A stretch of 64,000 nucleotides of DNA. It comes from an uncultured Paracoccus sp. GTDB lineage: Bacteria > Pseudomonadota > Alphaproteobacteria > Rhodobacterales > Rhodobacteraceae. The notes beneath the pieces are model-generated. The model was not told the DNA's origin, searched no databases, and was given only the letters and a program-made list of their open reading frames with translations. Below are positions 36,868 to 46,048 of the stretch, piece after piece. Within the stretch, counting starts at the first letter, position 1. Each line of letters starts with the position of its first letter. The translations under genes were made by a program, and so were the position numbers. The stretch is from positions 1-64,000 of the forward strand of contig NZ_CALMYP010000024.1 in assembly GCF_937873615.1 (NCBI RefSeq). The letters are read 5' to 3'.

Positions 36868-37656
36868 ATGTCGGACCTGATCTTACGCAACGACACGGGC
36901 GGCGTGGCACGATTGGTGCTGAACAGCCCGAAGAATTTCAACGCCCTGTCGGCCGAGATGATCGCGACGCTTTATACCACCCTCGCCTCGGTCAGCGCCG
37001 AGGAACATGTCCGCGCCATCATCCTGGCCGCCAATGGCAAGGCCTTCTGCGCCGGGCACGACCTGCGCCAGATGCAGGCCGCCCGCGCCAATCGCGACCG
37101 GGGCCGGGCCGGCTTCACCGCGCTGTTCGAGGGTTGCGGGCAGTTGATGCAGCTTATCACCTCCCTGCCCCAGCCGGTCATTGCCGAGGTGCAGGGCATC
37201 GCCACCGCCGCCGGTTGCCAGCTGGTCGCGGCCTGCGATCTGGGCGTGGCCGCGAAGACGGCGAAATTCGGGGTGAACGGAATCGATGTCGGCCTGTTCT
37301 GCTCGACCCCTGCCGTGGCGCTGTCGCGCGCGATCCCGCGCAAAGCCGCCTTTGAGATGCTGGTGACCGGCGACTTCATCACCGCGATCGAGGCCGAGCG
37401 GCTGGGCCTGATCAACCGCGTGGCCGCGCCCGAGAAGCTGGAAGCCGAGACCATGGCGCTTGCCCAGCAGATCGCCGCCAAGCTGCCCGCCGCCATCGCC
37501 ATGGGCAAGCGCGGCTTCTATGAGCAGCTGTCCCATGACACGCCCGAGGCCTATGAGGTGGCGGGCGACACGATGTGCGCCAATATGATGCTGGCCGAAA
37601 CCGAGGAGGGCATCAGCGCCTTCCTGGAAAAGCGCAAGCCGGCCTGGGCCGATTAA
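36868..37656 (+). CDS. Enoyl-CoA hydratase/isomerase family protein
   Basis: 262-residue crotonase. The oxyanion-hole segments AFCAGHDLRQM near residue 60 and ATAAGCQLVAACDLGVAA near residue 112 are present, followed by KFGVNGIDVGLFCSTPAVALSR and the C-terminal FLEKRKPAW. The Glu pair of classical hydratases is not obvious (the segment reads GIDVGLFCS where hydratases usually have PEv/i), so it could be a hydratase, isomerase or other crotonase. The ATG at 36868 follows GGGAGGAA. Confidence 0.87.
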   Translation: MSDLILRNDTGGVARLVLNSPKNFNALSAEMIATLYTTLASVSAEEHVRAIILAANGKAFCAGHDLRQMQAARANRDRGRAGFTALFEGCGQLMQLITSLPQPVIAEVQGIATAAGCQLVAACDLGVAAKTAKFGVNGIDVGLFCSTPAVALSRAIPRKAAFEMLVTGDFITAIEAERLGLINRVAAPEKLEAETMALAQQIAAKLPAAIAMGKRGFYEQLSHDTPEAYEVAGDTMCANMMLAETEEGISAFLEKRKPAWAD

Positions 37657-38354
37657 CGCCGGCGCAGCGCGGCCATGGCCCGTGCCCAGCCCCCGGGCAC
37701 CAGCACGAAGCACAGCAGGAAGCCGAAGACGAAGCCGGCGATTTCGGCGATCCAGCTATAGCCGGCATTGCCGAACAGCAGCCCGAAGACCAGCTGGAAG
37801 GCCAGCAGCATCCCGATCAGGGTGAAGGCGCGCATACGGTTGGCGTGTTCGATCCCCAGCCGCACCCAAAGCAGGAAGGTGAAGGCGCCGACCAGCCCGT
37901 AAACCGCCGGATAGCCGCCGATCAGCGGCTCGACCGGCAGGCCGCTGATGGCGAAGAACAGCGTATAGACCGCCGCCCCGCCCACGGCCGCGCCGAAGAA
38001 CAGCGCGATGACGGCCCAGGGGCGGAACTGCTCGGCCACCATCTTGCCAAGCGCCAGGGTGAAGACGATGACGAAAAGCGCATGGGTGACAGAGCCGTGG
38101 ATGAACGGATAGGTCAGCACCCGCGCCGCCGCCCTGGCGCTGAAAATCCGCGCCTCCCACATGCGCAGCGGCAGTTGCGGGTAATAGGCCGTCATCTCCA
38201 GCGCGTTCAGCCTGAGCCCGATCCCCTGCGCGCCGCCGATCAGCCCGATCTGGCCCAGCCCGAACACGATTTCCGAGGCGATCATCGGCAGAACCAGCAG
38301 CCAGATCACCGGCGGCAACGCATTGATGGGCGATTCGTCATATCCGGGGCGCAT
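37653..38354 (-). CDS. Rhomboid-family membrane protein lacking catalytic residues
   Basis: 233 residues with six to seven membrane helices in rhomboid order. The region that normally reads G-x-S-G reads LIGGYPAVYGLVGAFTF (near residue 147), so the nucleophilic Ser is absent; the helix-2 H/N site reads FIHGSVTHALFVIVF without the Asn; and the helix-6 His is Glu in SWIAEIAGFVFGF. It should therefore be a pseudoprotease. The start at 38354 (MRPGYDES) is chosen because the longer frame runs through the opposite-strand trpS. Overlaps the end of the enoyl-CoA hydratase gene by four bases, convergently. Confidence 0.85.
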   Translation of the reverse strand: MRPGYDESPINALPPVIWLLVLPMIASEIVFGLGQIGLIGGAQGIGLRLNALEMTAYYPQLPLRMWEARIFSARAAARVLTYPFIHGSVTHALFVIVFTLALGKMVAEQFRPWAVIALFFGAAVGGAAVYTLFFAISGLPVEPLIGGYPAVYGLVGAFTFLLWVRLGIEHANRMRAFTLIGMLLAFQLVFGLLFGNAGYSWIAEIAGFVFGFLLCFVLVPGGWARAMAALRRR

Positions 38355-38435
38355 ATCTTCCTCCTGCTCTGGGCGGTTGCGCCCGGTTGTCGGCAGGGTT
38401 AAGCCACCAGCACGGATTTTCCAAGCAGGCCTGTC

Positions 38436-39455
38436 ATGACCGAAGCCAAGACCCAACGCATCTTTTCCGGTATCCAGCCCTCGGGGCACCTGACGCTCGG
38501 CAATTATCTCGGCGCGCTCAAGCGTTTCGTCGAACGCCAGAACGAGGGGATCGAGACCGTCTATTGCCTTGTCGACCTGCATGCGATCACCGTCTGGCAG
38601 GAGCCCGAAGCCCTGCGCCAGCAGACCCGGGAAGCAGCGGCGGCCTTCATGGCGGCAGGGATCGACCCGGCGCGCTCGATCCTCTTCAACCAGAGCCAGG
38701 TGCCCGCCCATGCGGAGCTGGCCTGGCTGCTGAACTGCGTGGCGCGGCTTGGCTGGATGAACCGCATGACCCAGTTCAAGGACAAGGCCGGCAAGAACAG
38801 CGAAAAGGCGAGCCTCGGGCTTTACGCCTATCCGGCGCTGATGGCGGCGGACATCCTTGCCTATCACGCCACGCATGTGCCGGTGGGCGAGGATCAGAAG
38901 CAGCATGTGGAGTTGACGCGGGACATTGCGGCGAAGTTCAATCACGACTATGGCGTTGATTTCTTTCCACTTCCCGAGCCTGTGATCGAAGGTGCCGCGA
39001 CCCGGGTCATGTCGCTGCGGGACGGGTCGAAGAAGATGTCGAAATCGGATCCGAGCGATGCCAGCCGCATCAACCTGACCGACGACGCCGACACCATCGC
39101 GCAGAAATTCCGCAAGGCGCGCACCGATGCCGAGCCGCTGCCCGGCAGTATGGAGGGGCTGAAGGACCGGCCCGAGGCACGCAATCTGGTCAATATCTAC
39201 GCGGCACTTGCCGGTGAAACACCAGATCAGGTGTTGACGCAGTTCGAGGGCCAGGGCTTCGGGGCCTTCAAACCGGCGCTGGCAGATGTCGCGGTTTCGG
39301 TGCTTGCGCCGATCTCGACGCGGATGACGGAATACCTGGCCGACCCTGCCGAGATTGATCGGATCCTGGGCGCGGGGGCGGTCCGGGCCGAGGCGATCTC
39401 TGCCCCGGTCGTCGGCAAGGCGCGCGAGATCATGGGCATGATCCGCTCTCGATAG
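38436..39455 (+). CDS. trpS: Tryptophanyl-tRNA synthetase
   Basis: 339-residue class I aminoacyl-tRNA synthetase. [20 protein letters not shown] near residue 10 is the HIGH-type motif, LVDLHAIT near 45, [30 protein letters not shown] near 125, and KKMSKSD near 199 the KMSKS loop. The C-terminus [20 protein letters not shown] is standard. Diverges from the rhomboid gene. Confidence 0.97.
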   Translation: MTEAKTQRIFSGIQPSGHLTLGNYLGALKRFVERQNEGIETVYCLVDLHAITVWQEPEALRQQTREAAAAFMAAGIDPARSILFNQSQVPAHAELAWLLNCVARLGWMNRMTQFKDKAGKNSEKASLGLYAYPALMAADILAYHATHVPVGEDQKQHVELTRDIAAKFNHDYGVDFFPLPEPVIEGAATRVMSLRDGSKKMSKSDPSDASRINLTDDADTIAQKFRKARTDAEPLPGSMEGLKDRPEARNLVNIYAALAGETPDQVLTQFEGQGFGAFKPALADVAVSVLAPISTRMTEYLADPAEIDRILGAGAVRAEAISAPVVGKAREIMGMIRSR

Positions 39456-39467
39456 GCGGCGGCAACC

Positions 39468-39511
39468 CGTACACAGGGCGTACACAAGCCGTACATATCG
39501 CGTGCATACAT
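39468..39511. repeat. Four degenerate 11-bp tandem repeats
   Basis: CGTACACAGGG, CGTACACAAGC, CGTACATATCG and CGTGCATACAT stand head to tail between the trpS stop and the terminator. The first two share eight leading bases, and all share the CGT-CA frame. The unit is close to one helical turn. No coding role. Confidence 0.6.
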
Positions 39512-39540
39512 AAAAAGGGCCGGGAAGATCCCGGCCCTTT
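39512..39540. terminator. Bidirectional terminator between trpS and ggt
   Basis: Perfect 11-bp stem AAAGGGCCGGG / CCCGGCCCTTT with an AAGAT loop. Five T residues follow on the minus strand (serving ggt) and three on the plus strand (trpS). Confidence 0.85.
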
Positions 39541-39564
39541 GCATTTCCGCGAGGTCGCGCCGGA

Positions 39565-41307
39565 TCAATATCCGACGGTCGCCGCCCCGGCGCGGCGCGG
39601 ATCGGAAGCGCCCAGCAGGTAGCCCGTCTCGGGGTCCTTCATCACCGATTGGGTCGAACCCATGACCTCTTGCAGCGAGATCACATGACCCTTGGCCTGC
39701 AAAGCGCGTTGGGTGTCGAGGCTGATGCCCTCCTCGATGCGCAACTCGTCGGGCAGCCATTGGTGGTGGATGCGCGGCGAGGTCGAGGCCTCGGCCACGT
39801 TCATCTGATGGTCGACCATGTTCATGATGACCTGCAACACCGTGGTGATGATGCGCGCCCCGCCCGGAGAGCCGGTGACCAGCCAGACCTGCCCGTCCTT
39901 GTTGACGATGGTCGGCGTCATCGAGGAGAGCGGGCGCTTGCCGGCCTCGACCGCGTTGGCGTCGCCGCCGATCAACCCGTAAGCGTTGGGGACGCCGGGC
40001 TTGGCGGAAAAATCGTCCATCTCGTTATTCATCAACACGCCGGTCCCATCCGCGACCAGCCCCGAGCCATAGCTGAAGTTGATCGTGTAGGTGTTTGAAA
40101 CTGCGTTGCCTTCCTTGTCGATGATCGAGAAATGCGTGGTCTGATCGGATTCGTAGGGGGCAAGATCGGCAGGCTTGATCTGCTCGGACGGGGTCGCAAA
40201 GGCCTGGCTGATCTTGGCGCGCATATCGGCGGCATATTCCTTGCTGGTCAGTGCCTTGATTGGAACATCTACAAAATCGGGATCGCCCAGATATTCCGAA
40301 CGGTCGGCATAGGCCAGCTTCATCGCCTCGGCCATGAGGTGGATGGTCTCAGCCGAGTTTTCGCCCAATGCACCGATGGGATAGCCTTCCAGCGCGTTCA
40401 GGATCTGGATCAGGTGCACCCCGCCCGAGGAGGGCGGTGGCATCGAGACGATCTCGTAACCGCGATAGGTGCCCTTGATCGGTTCGCGCGAGACGGCCTT
40501 GTAATTGGCCATATCCTCGACCGTCATATTGCCACCGGCGGCGGTGACTGAGGACGCGATGGCTTCGGCCACCGGGCCCTTGTAGAAGCCGTCCGGGCCC
40601 TGTTCGGCCACGGCTTTCAGCGTGGCGGCCAGATCGGCCTGCACCAGCGTGTCGCCGGGGCGGTAAAATTCGCCGCCTTCCTTGTAGAAGATCGCGGCGG
40701 CGGACGGGTATTTCGTCAGCCGGTCCTTCATCGCCTCCAGACTGTCGGAAAGATCGGGGGTGACGGTGATGCCTTCCTCGGCCAGCTTGATGGCGGGGGC
40801 GATGACTTCGGCCCAGGGCATGGAGCCGTATTCGTCCAGCACCATTTTCATGCCGGCGACGGTGCCGGGCACGCCCGAGGCCGCGCCGGAATAGCGCGAC
40901 AGCTCGCTGTCGGCATTGCCATCGGCGCCCAGGAACATGTCGCGGGTCGCCCCGGCGGGGGCCATCTCGCGATAGTCGATGGCGTGGGTTTCGCCGGTTT
41001 CGGCGTCATGGACCAGCATGAAGCCGCCACCGCCGAGATTGCCGGCGCGCGGCAGGGTCACGGCGAGGGCGAAGGCGACGGCAACGCCCGCATCGACGGC
41101 ATTGCCACCGGCGGCGAGGATGTCGCGCCCGACTTCGGCGGCGACACGTTCCTGCGCCGAGACCATGCCGTTTTCGGCCCAGACCGGGTGCACGCGGTCC
41201 ATGCCGGAATAGATCGCGGCCTCCTGCGCGGTCGAGGGAAATGCCGAAACCGTGGCGAGTGCCAGCGCGAGCGTGCCGCTGCGGCGGATATTATCCAACA
41301 AACTCAT
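39565..41307 (-). CDS. ggt: Gamma-glutamyltransferase
   Basis: 580-residue N-terminal-nucleophile hydrolase that cleaves gamma-glutamyl bonds of glutathione and similar compounds. A signal peptide (SGTLALALATVSAFPSTAQEA) predicts periplasmic location. The autoprocessing site and catalytic Thr lie in SDQTTHFSIIDKEGNAVSNT near residue 385; GTGVLMNNEMDDFSAKPG and MTPTIVNKDGQVWLVTGSPGG follow as in known GGTs. AAGGAGAT precedes the ATG at 41307. It is last in a co-directional series of racemase, carrier, TRAP and dehydrogenase genes, which suggests use of the released glutamate. Confidence 0.95.
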   Translation of the reverse strand: MSLLDNIRRSGTLALALATVSAFPSTAQEAAIYSGMDRVHPVWAENGMVSAQERVAAEVGRDILAAGGNAVDAGVAVAFALAVTLPRAGNLGGGGFMLVHDAETGETHAIDYREMAPAGATRDMFLGADGNADSELSRYSGAASGVPGTVAGMKMVLDEYGSMPWAEVIAPAIKLAEEGITVTPDLSDSLEAMKDRLTKYPSAAAIFYKEGGEFYRPGDTLVQADLAATLKAVAEQGPDGFYKGPVAEAIASSVTAAGGNMTVEDMANYKAVSREPIKGTYRGYEIVSMPPPSSGGVHLIQILNALEGYPIGALGENSAETIHLMAEAMKLAYADRSEYLGDPDFVDVPIKALTSKEYAADMRAKISQAFATPSEQIKPADLAPYESDQTTHFSIIDKEGNAVSNTYTINFSYGSGLVADGTGVLMNNEMDDFSAKPGVPNAYGLIGGDANAVEAGKRPLSSMTPTIVNKDGQVWLVTGSPGGARIITTVLQVIMNMVDHQMNVAEASTSPRIHHQWLPDELRIEEGISLDTQRALQAKGHVISLQEVMGSTQSVMKDPETGYLLGASDPRRAGAATVGY

Positions 41308-41392
41308 CGTCCCATCTCCTTGAATCCCATTGACGTCCCCGACCAGTCGACCCCCGATCCGCCGCCGGGTCAAGCGCGATCACGCCGGAGGA

Positions 41393-42070
41393 TCAGGTGA
41401 ACAGCCGCACCCCGTCGAGGATGGATTGCACCGGCCGGCCCGTCGCCTGCGCGATTGCCGCCGCATAGGGCGGCAGGTTGCCGCATTCCAGCAGGATCAG
41501 CGTGACCTCGGGATGGGCTTCGATCAGGCCTCGGGCGGCTTCGATGACGGCGGCTTCCATGGCGGCGCGGTCGAAGCGGTCGGGCTGGGCTTCCTTGGCG
41601 GCAAGGAAGGTTCCACCGAAGATCGGGACATGGTCGAGGCCGCGGATGCGGACATCTTCGGGCTTCACCCCCGCCGCCTTCAGCGCCCCCGGCCCAAGGC
41701 TCGCCGCCGAAGCGGTGAGGATGCCGAAGACGGCCTTGCGGTCGGCAAGGCGCAGCAGCGGCAGCAGGCTGAGCGCCGAGAGCATGACCGGCACCCGGAC
41801 GGCGCGGGCGATCTCGTGCTGCATCGACACCAGAAAGCCGCAGGTCGAGGTGATGAAGATCGCGCCCTCGGCTTCCAGTTCGCGGGCGGCTGCGATGAAG
41901 CGGGCGGCAAGTTCGGGGGCGGGGCGGCCATCCTGCACGATCTTCGGGCTGTCGGCGCCTTCGATCACGCGGACCCGCGCCGGCAGATCATAGCTGTCAG
42001 GATTGCCGGCATCGCCCCGGATGCGGGGGAAGCGGCTGTCGAGCGACAGGATGCCGATAAAGCCGGTCAT
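41393..42070 (-). CDS. Aspartate/glutamate racemase family protein
   Basis: 225 residues of the Asp/Glu/hydantoin racemase superfamily. The two cysteines expected at the active site are seen in FITSTCGFLVS near residue 78 and LILLECGNLPPYA near residue 194. The N-terminus MTGFIGILSLDSRFPRIRGDAGN is characteristic of a subgroup often annotated as aspartate/glutamate racemase without proven substrate. It overlaps the upstream carrier gene by ATGA and sits in the D-amino-acid-like operon. Confidence 0.82.
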   Translation of the reverse strand: MTGFIGILSLDSRFPRIRGDAGNPDSYDLPARVRVIEGADSPKIVQDGRPAPELAARFIAAARELEAEGAIFITSTCGFLVSMQHEIARAVRVPVMLSALSLLPLLRLADRKAVFGILTASAASLGPGALKAAGVKPEDVRIRGLDHVPIFGGTFLAAKEAQPDRFDRAAMEAAVIEAARGLIEAHPEVTLILLECGNLPPYAAAIAQATGRPVQSILDGVRLFT

Positions 42071-42996
42071 GGCTCGTTTCCGTCAAGGGCGCGCAGGATC
42101 AGGGGCGAGGCATAGATCGGGATCTGCGCCATGGCCACGAACAGGCTGAAGCTCGGCTCGGGCGGCAGGGCCGCGAGCATCAGCGAGATATTGCGATTGC
42201 CGAAGACGAGGCCCATGGTGCGCGCCTTCGGTCGGGCAAAGGCGCGCGCCGCCAGCGCCCGCAGGGCCAGGTTGGCACCAAGGTTCAGCGCCAGCGCCAG
42301 CACCGCGAGGCCAAGCGTCAGGCCGGGCTGGCTGGCCGCGCGCGCGCGCACCCCGTCCATGAGCGGAAACAGGAAGGCCATCATCACCAGCGCCGCGACC
42401 CCGTCGAGGGCCTTGCCCTCGGCCGCAATCCGGGCCGGGCCGAGGGTGCGGCGCAGGATCACGCCGATGGCGATACCCCCGGCGAGGATGGCGAAGACCT
42501 TCAGCGCGATGCGGGCCGGCTCGACCGGCAGGTCGATGCCCGAGGCCGCCAGCGCCAGTGGCACCGTCAGCGGCGCAATCATGTTGCTGAGCAGCATCCA
42601 GTAGAGCGCCAGCCTTGCGTCATAGCCCAGCATCAGGGCGATATTCGGGGCCGAGTTCAGCACCGGGGCGGCGGCGAAGGCGGCAAGGATCAGCAGCATC
42701 GCCGCCCTTGCCCCGCACAAGGTGCCAAGCCCGGTCAGCAGCACCGCCGCCCCGACCTGGAAAAGCGCGATGCCCGCCAGCAGCGCCGGCAGGAAGCGCG
42801 GATCGGCCAGATCGGAGAGGATCGAGGCCAGATCCAGCCGGCAGAGCGCCAGCCCGATCAGCAGCGCGATCAGGACCGGCAGCACCGGCAGGAAGAAGGC
42901 GTGACGGATCGGCAGGAACGGCACGATCAGAAGCCCCGCCAGCAGGATCAGCCGCGCATGTCGCCCCGCCCATTCGAGCGCCCGGATCGGTGTCAA
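42067..42996 (-). CDS. BASS/SBF-type sodium symporter-like membrane protein
   Basis: 309-residue protein with about nine to ten helices resembling the bile-acid:sodium symporter (SBF/ArsB-like) fold: GLGTLCGARAAMLLILAAFAAAPVLNSAPNIALMLGYD in the middle and GLVFGNRNISLMLAALP near the C-terminus. The only usable start is TTG at 42996, in a TTGA overlap with the TRAP stop, so it is translationally coupled to the TRAP permease. Substrate unknown; the context suggests an amino-acid or organic-acid anion. Confidence 0.75.
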   Translation of the reverse strand: MTPIRALEWAGRHARLILLAGLLIVPFLPIRHAFFLPVLPVLIALLIGLALCRLDLASILSDLADPRFLPALLAGIALFQVGAAVLLTGLGTLCGARAAMLLILAAFAAAPVLNSAPNIALMLGYDARLALYWMLLSNMIAPLTVPLALAASGIDLPVEPARIALKVFAILAGGIAIGVILRRTLGPARIAAEGKALDGVAALVMMAFLFPLMDGVRARAASQPGLTLGLAVLALALNLGANLALRALAARAFARPKARTMGLVFGNRNISLMLAALPPEPSFSLFVAMAQIPIYASPLILRALDGNEP

Positions 42997-44903
42997 TTCG
43001 GGGCCTGCTTCATCGCCTCGGGCAGCCAGGTTGCCAGTTGCGGGAAGGCCACCAGCACCGCCACCATCAGCACCATGATCAGGAACATGGGCAGCGCCGT
43101 GCGGGCGATATAGCCCATGTCATGTTTGGTCATGCCCTGCAGCACGAACAGGTTGAAGCCCACCGGCGGGGTGATCTGCGCCATCTCGACCACGACGACG
43201 ACGAAGATGCCGAACCAGATCATGTCGATGCCGGCACCGCGCACCATCGGGTCGATGATCGCCATGGTCAGCACCACGGCGGAAATCCCGTCGAGGAACA
43301 TGCCGATGACGATATAGAACACCGTCAGCGCCACGATCAGCGCGACCGGCGACAGCTCCATCCCGCCGATCCAGGCGGCGAGCGTGCGGGGCACGCCGGT
43401 AAAGCCCATCGACAGGGTCAGGAAGCTCGCGCCCATGAGGATCAGCGCGATCATGGCCGAGGTGCGGGCGGCGCCCAGAAGGCTCTGGCTGAAACTTTCC
43501 CAGGTCAGCGAGCGCTGCGCCAGCGCCAGCACCAATGCGCCGACGACGCCGAAGGCGGCGGCCTCGGTCGCGGTGGCGAGGCCGACATACATGGAACCGA
43601 TGACGGTCACGATCTGCAGGATCACCGGGATCAGCAGGACCGAATTCTTCAGCGCGCCGATGAAGCCGAGGCGCGGCTCTCGCTCCGGGCGCTGATCGGG
43701 GCGGGCGAAGGACCAGCCGACGATATAGAGCATGAACATCCCCGCCAGCACGAGGCCCGGCAACACGCCGGCCATGAACAGGCTGGTGATGCTTTCCTTC
43801 ACCGTCACGCCATAGACGATCAGCGTCAGCGAGGGCGGGATCATCAGGCCGAGCGTGGCCGCCCCGGCCAGCGTGCCGATGATCATGAATTCGGGATAGC
43901 CGCGCTTGCGCAGTTCCGGGATGGACATCTTGCCGACCGTGGTCAGCGTCGCCGCCGACGATCCCGACACGGCGGCGAAGACCGTGCAGCCGACGACATT
44001 GGTGTGCAGAAGCCCGCCCGGCAACCCGCGCAACCAGGGGGCGAGGCCCTTGAACATGTCCTCGGACAGGCGGGTGCGGAACAGGATCTCTCCCATCCAG
44101 ATGAACAGCGGCAGCGAGGTCAGGGTCCAGCTTGACGAACTGGTCCAGACGGTGATCGCCATGGAACTGCCCGGATTGCGCGAGGTGAAGCCGATCATGC
44201 CCATATAGGCCACGCCCATCAGCGCCAGCCCGACCCAGAGCCCGGTGCCGAGCAGGAAGAACATCACGAACAGGAAGATGCCGATCTTCAGCCCGGTGGC
44301 GTCGCGGTCGAAGCCGGTCATCATCTGCAACGCGCCGTAGACGACCAGCAGGCAGGCGCCAAGAAAGACGAAGCGCCATTTGCGCGCGCCCAGCCGGTCG
44401 GTTTCCACCGGCACGCGCGGCGGATCGACGCCGAGGCTGTCGGTCAGCAGCACCCTTATCAGGTTGTCCAGCATCGCCAGCGCCATGACGCTGGTGCCGA
44501 TGGCCATGGAAAGCTGCGGGATCCACAAGGGCGTGGCGTCCTGCCCCTGCGAGACATCGCCGAAGCGGTAACTGGTGATCGGGGTCTGGATGGCGTTCCA
44601 GGCGAAGAACAGCATCACCAGGCTGCCGATGCCATAGCACCAGATCTCGACCGCACGGCGCGAATTGCCGGCACGGTCGATGAGCAGGCCGACGCGGATA
44701 TGCTCGTTATGCACGAAGGTATAGGCAAGCCCGAAGAACGAGGCCGAGGCCATGGCATAGCCGGCATAGGTGGCCCCGCCAGGCAGAAGCCCGCCCGACC
44801 ACCTGGCCACCATCTGCGCGATCACCAGCCCGAGGATCGCCAGAAGCGAGGTCGCGGCCAGAATGCCGGTGGCGGAATAAAGGGCGTCAAGCGCGCGTCG
44901 CAT
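42993..44903 (-). CDS. TRAP transporter permease, fused small and large subunits (DctQM)
   Basis: 636-residue inner-membrane protein. Residues 1-185 are a DctQ-type four-helix domain (with HNEHIRVGLLID), and residues about 190-636 a DctM-type domain with GSSAATLTTVGKMSIPELRKRGYP, LGLMIPPSLTLIVYGV and the VEMAQITPPVGFNLFVLQG segment of the sodium/substrate site. The fusion is common in TRAP systems. It follows the dctP gene after a strong intercistronic hairpin and is coupled to the downstream BASS carrier. Confidence 0.93.
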   Translation of the reverse strand: MRRALDALYSATGILAATSLLAILGLVIAQMVARWSGGLLPGGATYAGYAMASASFFGLAYTFVHNEHIRVGLLIDRAGNSRRAVEIWCYGIGSLVMLFFAWNAIQTPITSYRFGDVSQGQDATPLWIPQLSMAIGTSVMALAMLDNLIRVLLTDSLGVDPPRVPVETDRLGARKWRFVFLGACLLVVYGALQMMTGFDRDATGLKIGIFLFVMFFLLGTGLWVGLALMGVAYMGMIGFTSRNPGSSMAITVWTSSSSWTLTSLPLFIWMGEILFRTRLSEDMFKGLAPWLRGLPGGLLHTNVVGCTVFAAVSGSSAATLTTVGKMSIPELRKRGYPEFMIIGTLAGAATLGLMIPPSLTLIVYGVTVKESITSLFMAGVLPGLVLAGMFMLYIVGWSFARPDQRPEREPRLGFIGALKNSVLLIPVILQIVTVIGSMYVGLATATEAAAFGVVGALVLALAQRSLTWESFSQSLLGAARTSAMIALILMGASFLTLSMGFTGVPRTLAAWIGGMELSPVALIVALTVFYIVIGMFLDGISAVVLTMAIIDPMVRGAGIDMIWFGIFVVVVVEMAQITPPVGFNLFVLQGMTKHDMGYIARTALPMFLIMVLMVAVLVAFPQLATWLPEAMKQAPN

Positions 44904-44925
44904 CGGTATCCCCGTTCAGCAGAAG

Positions 44926-44955
44926 GGCCGGCGCGCAACTCGATGCGCGCCGGCC
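44926..44955 (-). promoter_or_regulatory. Intercistronic hairpin between dctP and dctQM
   Basis: Perfect 11-bp stem GGCCGGCGCGC / GCGCGCCGGCC with an eight-base loop, no T-run. Such hairpins between binding-protein and permease genes usually stabilise the upstream message and lower downstream expression, giving more binding protein than permease. Confidence 0.65.
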
Positions 44956-44992
44956 GGAAGGCGTTGTCAGCGAAAATGCCGGGGGACCGGGA

Positions 44993-45958
44993 TCATTCGG
45001 CCTTGAAGGCGTCGATGATGGCCTTGCCGTCATCGCCGGTGGCTTCCAGCCATTCATTGGTCATCTGCTCGCCGATCACGGCAAGATCGGCGGCCAGTTG
45101 CTCGGACGGTTCGGCCACGCTCATGCCGTTATCGGCCAACGTCTTCAGGAAACCGTCGCTGAGGGCGGCAGCCCGTTCCGAGCCGCGGGTCTGGGCGGTG
45201 GCGGCAGCAGTCTTGACGCAATCCTGCACCTCGGCCGGAAGGGCCTCCAGTGCGGCGGTATTGGCGAAGACGGTATTGCGCGGCAGCCAGGCCTTCACGT
45301 CGTAGAAATGGCTCATGTCTTCCCAGGCCTTTTCATCGACGCCGGTCGAGCCCGAGGAGATCATCGAAGCCACGACGCCGGTTGCCAGCGCCTGTTTCAG
45401 CTCGGCCGCCTCGACCTGGGTCGGGACCATGCCGGCCAGTTCGGCCACGCGGGCGGTCGAGGAGTTATAGGCGCGGAACTTGATCCCGGCCATGTCGGCC
45501 ACGCCGTTCACTTCCTTGTCGAAATACATCCCCTGCGCCGGCCACGGCACGGAATAAAGCAGCGTCGCCCCCTGATCGGCCAGGACCTTGGCCAGAACCG
45601 GCTCTGCCGCCGCGCGCAGCTTTTCGGATGCCTCGAAGGAACTGGCAAGGAAGGGCACCGAATCATAGCCGAAGATGGCGTTTTCATTGGCATGGGCGGA
45701 CAGCAGGCGTTCGCCGATCTGGGCGTCGCCGGTCTGGACGGCGCGCTTGATCTCGTCGCCCTTGAACAGCGAGCCGCCGGGATGGACGGTGATTTCCAAT
45801 GCACCGTTCGAGCAGGCCTTCACATCCTCGGCGAAGGCCACGGCGTTCTCGGTGTGGTAATTGTCCGAAGGATAGGCCACGGGCATATCCCAGTTTTCGG
45901 CACTGGCGGCGCCAGCCGCGACGGCAGCGGCAACGAGGGCGGGAATCGAGATGTTCAT
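44993..45958 (-). CDS. TRAP transporter substrate-binding protein (DctP)
   Basis: 321-residue periplasmic binding protein. A signal peptide (ISIPALVAAAVAAGAASA) precedes the mature start ENWDMPVAYPSDNYHTEN. The conserved ligand-binding Arg lies in MAGIKFRAYNSSTARVAELAG near residue 147, and VQTGDAQIGERLLSAHANEN corresponds to the first conserved block. Second gene of a co-directional series after the D-amino-acid dehydrogenase. Ligand not known; neighbours point to an amino acid or related acid. Confidence 0.92.
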   Translation of the reverse strand: MNISIPALVAAAVAAGAASAENWDMPVAYPSDNYHTENAVAFAEDVKACSNGALEITVHPGGSLFKGDEIKRAVQTGDAQIGERLLSAHANENAIFGYDSVPFLASSFEASEKLRAAAEPVLAKVLADQGATLLYSVPWPAQGMYFDKEVNGVADMAGIKFRAYNSSTARVAELAGMVPTQVEAAELKQALATGVVASMISSGSTGVDEKAWEDMSHFYDVKAWLPRNTVFANTAALEALPAEVQDCVKTAAATAQTRGSERAAALSDGFLKTLADNGMSVAEPSEQLAADLAVIGEQMTNEWLEATGDDGKAIIDAFKAE

Positions 45959-46048
45959 CGGTGAGCTTCCTGTTGGTTGGTTTTCTTCTTTGACCCCGAA
46001 AGGGGTTAGCGGAATTTCTAGCACCCTTTCCGGCGCCGGTTCCAGTCT

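Noticed and set aside
36868-37656. Naming the crotonase as a specific paa or fad gene
   Set aside because: The catalytic Glu positions are not clear and neighbours do not define a pathway, so only the family is stated.
38355-39485. N-terminal extension of the rhomboid frame through trpS
   Set aside because: It is antisense to trpS and has no homology-like features; the membrane protein begins at MRPGYDES.
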